From positions 1-54,710 of IMG/VR virus record IMGVR_UViG_3300028908_000012: a DNA stretch of 54,710 bases; one strand, given 5' to 3'. The position numbers and the translations under genes were made by a program. Position 1 is the first letter of the stretch; the number at the start of each line of letters is the position of its first letter. This document shows, piece after piece, positions 50,151 through 54,710 of the stretch. The DNA is from a virus. A model generated the notes under the pieces. That model ran no database searches and was not told where the DNA came from. It saw nothing but the letters and a program-made list of their open reading frames with translations.

Positions 50151-53100
50151 ATGGCTTGGAAATGGTTTGTATCAGCAGGTACTATGACAGAGGATGCGGG
50201 TAAGTTAGTATTTGATGCCACATCTGTACCTGATGATGTAAAACGAGTATGGGGATTTAAGTCGCAGGATGACGGTTTGCCTGAATTCTTTAAAATAAAT
50301 ATAACTAGAGATACGCTACCTGAACCAACACTTACACCCACACCGTCAAATACTGATTTGGATACAGGAGAAGAGCTGACTATCAATATAGACAACTACG
50401 ATCCCGAGAACGACTATATCATAGATACAGGCGTACTTGAGTTGGTATCGTTCAGCGGTGGTGTGCTAAAGGTTAAATACGGGTTATATGGTGTAGATAG
50501 CTCAACTCAAATCGTAGTTAAGGCTATTAGACAGAATTACAACCCTTCTCCTACAGCAAAATTGACTGTAACACTTACTAAAACAGATGTAAGTGGTGGT
50601 GTTACTGTGAGACAAGATATTAGGGATAAAACCTCTGCATCTGATAAAGAGGTAGTATCAGAGTATGGGCTTAGGACTGTAATAGATAACTTATCTAAAC
50701 TTGCAATTAAGTCGTTCACAACTGATGATGTAAATAAAAAATACATCATAGAGTTGGAAGACGGAACTAAATACACAGCGGACTACAAGGGCGGAGTTAT
50801 TGTTACATCAGTGAGAGACAGTGCATCTGCGGAAGATACTGTAATCCCGTCAGAGAAGGCTGTACGCACGGAGTTAGATAAGAAGCACACAGCTGTAACA
50901 GGTGCAAAGCTTGTTAAAGAGTTTAAATCTGACTCAACAGAACACACTATTACCATAGTGTACGAGGACAACACTGAAACAGTGTTAGATTTAGACGATA
51001 TAGCAGTGGATATTCATGCAGATAGTGCTACGTACGACAGTGGTACATTGAAGTTAAAAGATGAAAATAGCAACGAGCTTGTATCTATAAGCATTAACAA
51101 TGTCGATACTATCGAGAACGACAAGGCTAATAAGAAGCTAATATTTACAAAGGCGGACGGTACAACTAAGACTGAAATAGCGTACGCAGATTTAATTGAT
51201 TTGGTTACAACTGTAAATGCTAATCCAACAGCTGCAAGTACAACACAAGCAGCGACAGAGGCAGCTGTGTCTGCGGCTGTTAAGGCTAACAAAGATAAGC
51301 TTGTCAAGTCCTATACGAAGGACGACACAAACAGTAAGTACATAATAGAGTTGAACGACGGAACTAAGTTAGAGGTAGCGTTCAACGAGATTGATCCTGT
51401 TACAGCGGTACGAGACAGTTCCACAGCTACAAATGACGACATACCGTCAGAGTTAGCAGTTAGAACAGAACTTGACAAGAAAGTAGATAAAACAGTTATA
51501 AAGACCGATATAAATGACAGTGATGATGAACTTGCTACAAGCAAGGCAGTTAAGACAGCATTGAACACTAAGGTAGATAAGGTTACAGGCGCTAAGTTGG
51601 TGAAGGATTTTACAGCCGATACGACCGAACATACTTTAACCATTACATTTGCAGATGACACTAAGAAAACCATAGACCTTGACGATGTTGTAGTAGATAT
51701 ATATGTAAAAGACGGAACATACAACAATGGCACTTTGAAGCTTAAGGACGAGGATGGGAATGAGCTTGTTTCAGTTGACATTAACAACATTAAAACAGTT
51801 GAGAACGATGCAGCCAATAAGAAGTTAGTATTTACTTCTTCTGACGGAACATCCAAGACTGAAATAGCTTGGATAGACATTATAGCGCACATTGAAAGCG
51901 TCAGAGCGTCTGATGCCGCAGAAGACAACATATTCCCTTCAGAGAAGGCTGTAAGAACGGCTATTGACAACGCAGCCGAAAGAACCGTTAAGTCGTACAG
52001 CAAGGACGATGTAGCTATGCAATACATCATTACACTTGCTAATGACACAGAGCTAAAAGTAGGTTATCCCCCAATGAGAGGTGATGTTAGAGATACTGAC
52101 AATGCGTCCAACACTGAATTTGTCAGTGAGAAAGCGGTAGCGGATCAAGTTAAGGCGCTGTCAGACAAGGACATCAAAGAGTTCAAGAGAGACGACACAA
52201 ACGGTGATTTGATAATCGTGTTCAACGATGACACAGAACTCACAGTTGATCTTGAGCTTGTAGTTGAGAACATAAGGGGCATAGACAATGCCGAAAATGA
52301 CAAAGTTCCAACAGAGTTAGCAGCAGCAATAGGAGATTACAAGGCGCGTTACAGATTTAAAAATGTGTATGAGTTCCCCGATGATCTTCCAACAGATGAA
52401 TGTAAAGCAGAGGTGGAGTACGCATGGGTAGATAAAGCTAAGGGTGGTAAACATAGAGGCTTTTACATGAGAACGAACGGGCAAACCGCTTGGCTATATG
52501 TGTATGACAAGAACATTGTAGAGTATGACGATGACACTCAAAGCGCTAAGCTTGTAATGAACAACTCTAATGTTTTAGAGTGGAAAGGTGATTTACCACA
52601 AGCGAGGACTTTCTACCCCATGTATCACAATGCCACACAAGGCTTTAAGAAGGTAGCGATTACTGGCGAGAACACTATCAGTGATACAAACGGAAATATC
52701 AATCTTGCTCCGGTGTTTTATTTCACTAACAACGGAGTTAAAAAGGCGAATATGCGACCACTTCCAAGTGATGGAAGTCAAGACCACTTAATTGGGCATA
52801 CCTTCATGGTGTTCAATGACGGTCTTACATTTAACACTGTTGTATCCTTCATTGACGGTTGTAAATGTTTACAAGCAGGTGGAGATATTAGACTATCAGG
52901 ATATATGGATGGTTATACATTCATGTGGATGGCAAGAGATGAGGTTGCTATCATTGGTAAGAATTACATTAACACAACAACAGGTATGGTTCCAAGTGTG
53001 TATAATGTATTGAGACACTCTTCTTGGACAGAGACTCTTTATCTACCACTTGATGGTGTTGTAAGAGAAGTAACTAAGAATAAAGAGTGGATGCAACAAA

Positions 53101-53753
53101 AGATGTCAGCTGGAACATTCGTTTGGAGAAAAGGTGCATCATGGAATCAAACAGGATGGTTTGCAAGAAGAGCTTGGAAGAATTACCTTAAAGCATACAA
53201 CAACTCAAATGGTGTATGGTTAGGTAAACGAGATTGGATCATATCTTTCTGGGTACAACCTGAGAACTTAGACCAAAATTACTTCTTAGGAAGTTTCTCA
53301 GACTCCAATTCTAACAATGATTGTCTTGTTGTAGGATGGAGAACTACAGATAAGTTCTGGGTATCCTTTGAAAATGGTCATGCAAATGGTGGATATGTAA
53401 GCCTTGATCAGTCTAAGTTTACAAGTGCTCCTCATCATTTCTGTTTACTCCACGATACATCAGACTTGAAGACAAGAGTGTATGTTGATGGAGTGTATAA
53501 AGGCAACATAAGCTCATACGATGCACAATTCAATGGTTATTTAACAATCGTAGGTGGTTCTGTAAACGGAACTATGTATTCTAATGCAACGCTTAGTGAG
53601 GTTAGAGTATATGTTCCTGTTAGTGGTAACGATGCAAACGGAATGGGTGATGGTGGACTTAGAGGAGCTTGGGCTAAAAGATTGTATGAAGCTGGATATA
53701 TCAACTTCAAATACGGCACAAGAGCATATGGCTTAACCCCACAGTTGGGATAA
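50151..53753 (+). CDS. Main tail fibre with PSEKAV repeats and LamG-like tip
   Basis: 1200 residues. An N-terminal ~60-residue attachment part is followed by a beta domain, then about six repeats between residues ~155 and 720, each with a motif such as AEDTVIPSEKAVRTELDKK followed by two strands (VKEFKSDSTEHTITIVY type). Such SEKAVRT repeats are common in phage fibre shafts. The last ~475 residues carry a Cys pair and a LamG-like tip (YVDGVYKGN). Host receptor binding. Start behind AGGAGGC. The C-terminal ~480 residues recur as the allele at 3-1439. Confidence 0.75.
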   Translation: MAWKWFVSAGTMTEDAGKLVFDATSVPDDVKRVWGFKSQDDGLPEFFKINITRDTLPEPTLTPTPSNTDLDTGEELTINIDNYDPENDYIIDTGVLELVSFSGGVLKVKYGLYGVDSSTQIVVKAIRQNYNPSPTAKLTVTLTKTDVSGGVTVRQDIRDKTSASDKEVVSEYGLRTVIDNLSKLAIKSFTTDDVNKKYIIELEDGTKYTADYKGGVIVTSVRDSASAEDTVIPSEKAVRTELDKKHTAVTGAKLVKEFKSDSTEHTITIVYEDNTETVLDLDDIAVDIHADSATYDSGTLKLKDENSNELVSISINNVDTIENDKANKKLIFTKADGTTKTEIAYADLIDLVTTVNANPTAASTTQAATEAAVSAAVKANKDKLVKSYTKDDTNSKYIIELNDGTKLEVAFNEIDPVTAVRDSSTATNDDIPSELAVRTELDKKVDKTVIKTDINDSDDELATSKAVKTALNTKVDKVTGAKLVKDFTADTTEHTLTITFADDTKKTIDLDDVVVDIYVKDGTYNNGTLKLKDEDGNELVSVDINNIKTVENDAANKKLVFTSSDGTSKTEIAWIDIIAHIESVRASDAAEDNIFPSEKAVRTAIDNAAERTVKSYSKDDVAMQYIITLANDTELKVGYPPMRGDVRDTDNASNTEFVSEKAVADQVKALSDKDIKEFKRDDTNGDLIIVFNDDTELTVDLELVVENIRGIDNAENDKVPTELAAAIGDYKARYRFKNVYEFPDDLPTDECKAEVEYAWVDKAKGGKHRGFYMRTNGQTAWLYVYDKNIVEYDDDTQSAKLVMNNSNVLEWKGDLPQARTFYPMYHNATQGFKKVAITGENTISDTNGNINLAPVFYFTNNGVKKANMRPLPSDGSQDHLIGHTFMVFNDGLTFNTVVSFIDGCKCLQAGGDIRLSGYMDGYTFMWMARDEVAIIGKNYINTTTGMVPSVYNVLRHSSWTETLYLPLDGVVREVTKNKEWMQQKMSAGTFVWRKGASWNQTGWFARRAWKNYLKAYNNSNGVWLGKRDWIISFWVQPENLDQNYFLGSFSDSNSNNDCLVVGWRTTDKFWVSFENGHANGGYVSLDQSKFTSAPHHFCLLHDTSDLKTRVYVDGVYKGNISSYDAQFNGYLTIVGGSVNGTMYSNATLSEVRVYVPVSGNDANGMGDGGLRGAWAKRLYEAGYINFKYGTRAYGLTPQLG

Positions 53754-53775
53754 TTAAATTATAAGGAGATAACAC

Positions 53776-54249
53776 ATGAAAGCGATAACTGACAATCAAG
53801 TAATCGAGGCATTGGCACAACTAAAAAGCGACATTCAAAATGGAGAGAAAGCAAACAACATAACAGTTGAGCTGTTAGAGGGAATTAAAGAGGGCGAGGG
53901 TCAAGAAATCTTCGATGCCCTCCTTAATAAGTATGGGCTTCTATCGTATGATGAGGTAGAGGACATTTATACTCTAAACCTAAGTAAGGATATAGTTTAT
54001 GAAATCCAACTTCAAAACCTTTTAACAGACATTGAAGATGGCGCAGATGTCGAGGAGGGTTTCTCTTACACACAGCTATTGCATACTTTGGGTTACGATA
54101 ATGTTACTAATTTGGATAGCGACGGTGCTTTACTGTCTCAACTCGTAGCGTCCATTAACAAAGCAGGGCAGTATAACGCTATTGTAGGAGGATTTGCAAG
54201 AGTAGGGGCTTTATTGCAAGTACTTAAAGATAGAGTAGAAGCAGAATAA
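53776..54249 (+). CDS. Small acidic tail-fibre-associated protein (variant B)
   Basis: 157 residues, three substitutions from the copy at 1462-1935. It has the same spacing from the fibre gene and the same AAGGAGAT ribosome site. Conservation between variants is much higher than for the fibre tip, so this gene is either more constrained or was recently exchanged between strains. Confidence 0.7.
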   Translation: MKAITDNQVIEALAQLKSDIQNGEKANNITVELLEGIKEGEGQEIFDALLNKYGLLSYDEVEDIYTLNLSKDIVYEIQLQNLLTDIEDGADVEEGFSYTQLLHTLGYDNVTNLDSDGALLSQLVASINKAGQYNAIVGGFARVGALLQVLKDRVEAE

Positions 54250-54258
54250 GGATAAGCA

Positions 54259-54710
54259 ATGTTTATTACGAATAAAGCAGATATAAGTAGTGTAGCACAG
54301 TTGTTAGAGCAGTTAAAGGGCAGTAGTGAGACACTACGCCCAACACTGTTCAATGCTACGAGTTTAGGTGTACCAGATGAGTTCACTGCACTAAAAGACA
54401 CATATGGTCTATTAGTAAGTACTGACGACGGTCTGAAAGTAAAAGATGTACAGGATTACGCACAGTTCATTGAGCGTACAAACCTTGTGCAGGACATTTT
54501 GAACGGCATAGAGGGTCAAGCTATGGATGTTACATCTATACTTGACAGTATAGGGTATGACAATATAGACACATTAGCGTCTGATATAAGTATAGCAGCA
54601 GCTATTATGTCTGCTATCCAAAGCTCGCACAAGTATCCTACACTTGAAGACCCATTGAGTAGGCTTATGGATATGTTAGACAAGCTGACAGCTTTGTTAG
54701 GAGGTGATAC
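54259..54710 (+). CDS. Small fibre-operon protein (variant B, cut by the window edge)
   Basis: Matches the first ~150 residues of 1945-2412 with about 15 differences (for example SSEALRP/SSETLRP and LSNIGYDN/LDSIGYDN). It runs off the right edge without a stop. Same ribosome site (AAGGATAAGCAATG). Confidence 0.65.
   Translation, partial: MFITNKADISSVAQLLEQLKGSSETLRPTLFNATSLGVPDEFTALKDTYGLLVSTDDGLKVKDVQDYAQFIERTNLVQDILNGIEGQAMDVTSILDSIGYDNIDTLASDISIAAAIMSAIQSSHKYPTLEDPLSRLMDMLDKLTALLGGD

Larger units (their letters stand above)
52315..54710. repeat. Diverged direct copy of the window's left end (pairs with 1-2396)
   Basis: Counterpart of the left-end copy. It begins in the fibre gene at codon ~722, is identical over 52315-52441 and then differs. 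The window stops at 54710 inside the third duplicated gene, so its true end is unknown. Upstream of 52315 there is only one copy of the sequence. Confidence 0.85.

Noticed and set aside
51311-52048. 245-codon open frame on the minus strand
   Set aside because: It is the antisense of the fibre repeats, has Ser/Val-rich low-complexity content and no ribosome site.
50151-53753. Diversity-generating retroelement acting on the fibre tip
   Set aside because: There is no reverse transcriptase, the differences between copies are spread, mostly silent and not restricted to A positions.
1-54710. tRNA genes, integrase or phage RNA polymerase
   Set aside because: I looked for T-loop-like sequences and for tyrosine/serine recombinase and single-subunit polymerase motifs and saw none; an exact tRNA scan would settle the first.

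Overview
The window is almost entirely the genome of one tailed dsDNA bacteriophage. A podovirus-type virion is most likely: there is a portal, an HK97-fold-like capsid protein, a terminase, several large ejection-type proteins and tail fibres, but I see no tape-measure, tube, sheath or baseplate genes. There is no integrase or repressor cassette, no tRNA gene and no phage RNA polymerase. The host is Gram-negative, because the lysis cassette carries an Rz/Rz1 spanin pair. The low GC content and promoters made of TATAAT plus phased TTAAG boxes resemble Campylobacterota (Campylobacter, Sulfurimonas or Arcobacter type) promoters, so that phylum is a reasonable but unproven host guess.

The ends matter. 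Bases 1-2396 and 52315-54710 are collinear with no net indel. They are exactly identical for only the first 127 bases and then diverge, mostly by silent changes. This is best read as a circular or permuted genome of about 52.3 kb whose contig runs past its own start into a second strain variant. It does not look like an identical terminal repeat.

Layout. (1) 46.0-54.7 kb continuing through 1-18.8 kb, plus strand: scaffold-like protein, major capsid protein, head and adaptor proteins, a tail fibre module with PSEKAV-type repeats and a LamG-like domain, more small fibre/adhesin genes, the lysis cassette (holin candidates, lytic transglycosylase, Rz, Rz1), a tail nozzle-like protein, ejection proteins, the portal and an HNH nuclease. 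Strong sigma70-like promoters lie at 46.05 and 46.22 kb. (2) 18.9-33.5 kb, minus strand: three consecutive operons, each behind a promoter of the same unusual design. The first (33.5 to 29.0 kb) has two disordered proteins, DNA polymerase A and a DNA methyltransferase. The second (29.0 to 24.3 kb) has a RecB/Cas4-like nuclease, ATP-dependent DNA ligase, C5 methyltransferase and an SF2 helicase. The third (24.3 to 18.9 kb) has a VRR-NUC nuclease, a helix-turn-helix (HTH) protein, a secreted DUF4214 protein, many tiny overlapping genes including three zinc-ribbon micro-proteins, and a MazG-like pyrophosphatase. (3) 33.6-37.1 kb, plus strand: a primase-SF3 helicase and one unknown gene. (4) 42.2-37.1 kb, minus strand: probable early genes, including a beta-sliding-clamp homologue, with three copies of a tandem-hairpin leader between genes. 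(5) 42.2-44.1 kb: a 1.9 kb non-coding region with two 21-bp tandem arrays, eleven copies of GGGACTAAA in both orientations, and long inverted repeats. It is a strong candidate replication origin and/or packaging region. (6) 44.1-46.0 kb, minus strand: large terminase and a probable small terminase.

Working together: the primase-helicase, family A polymerase, clamp, ligase and nucleases form a largely self-sufficient replisome. The two methyltransferases probably protect phage DNA. The tail modules, with several glycan-binding-type domains, are the fastest-changing part between the two strain variants captured here.
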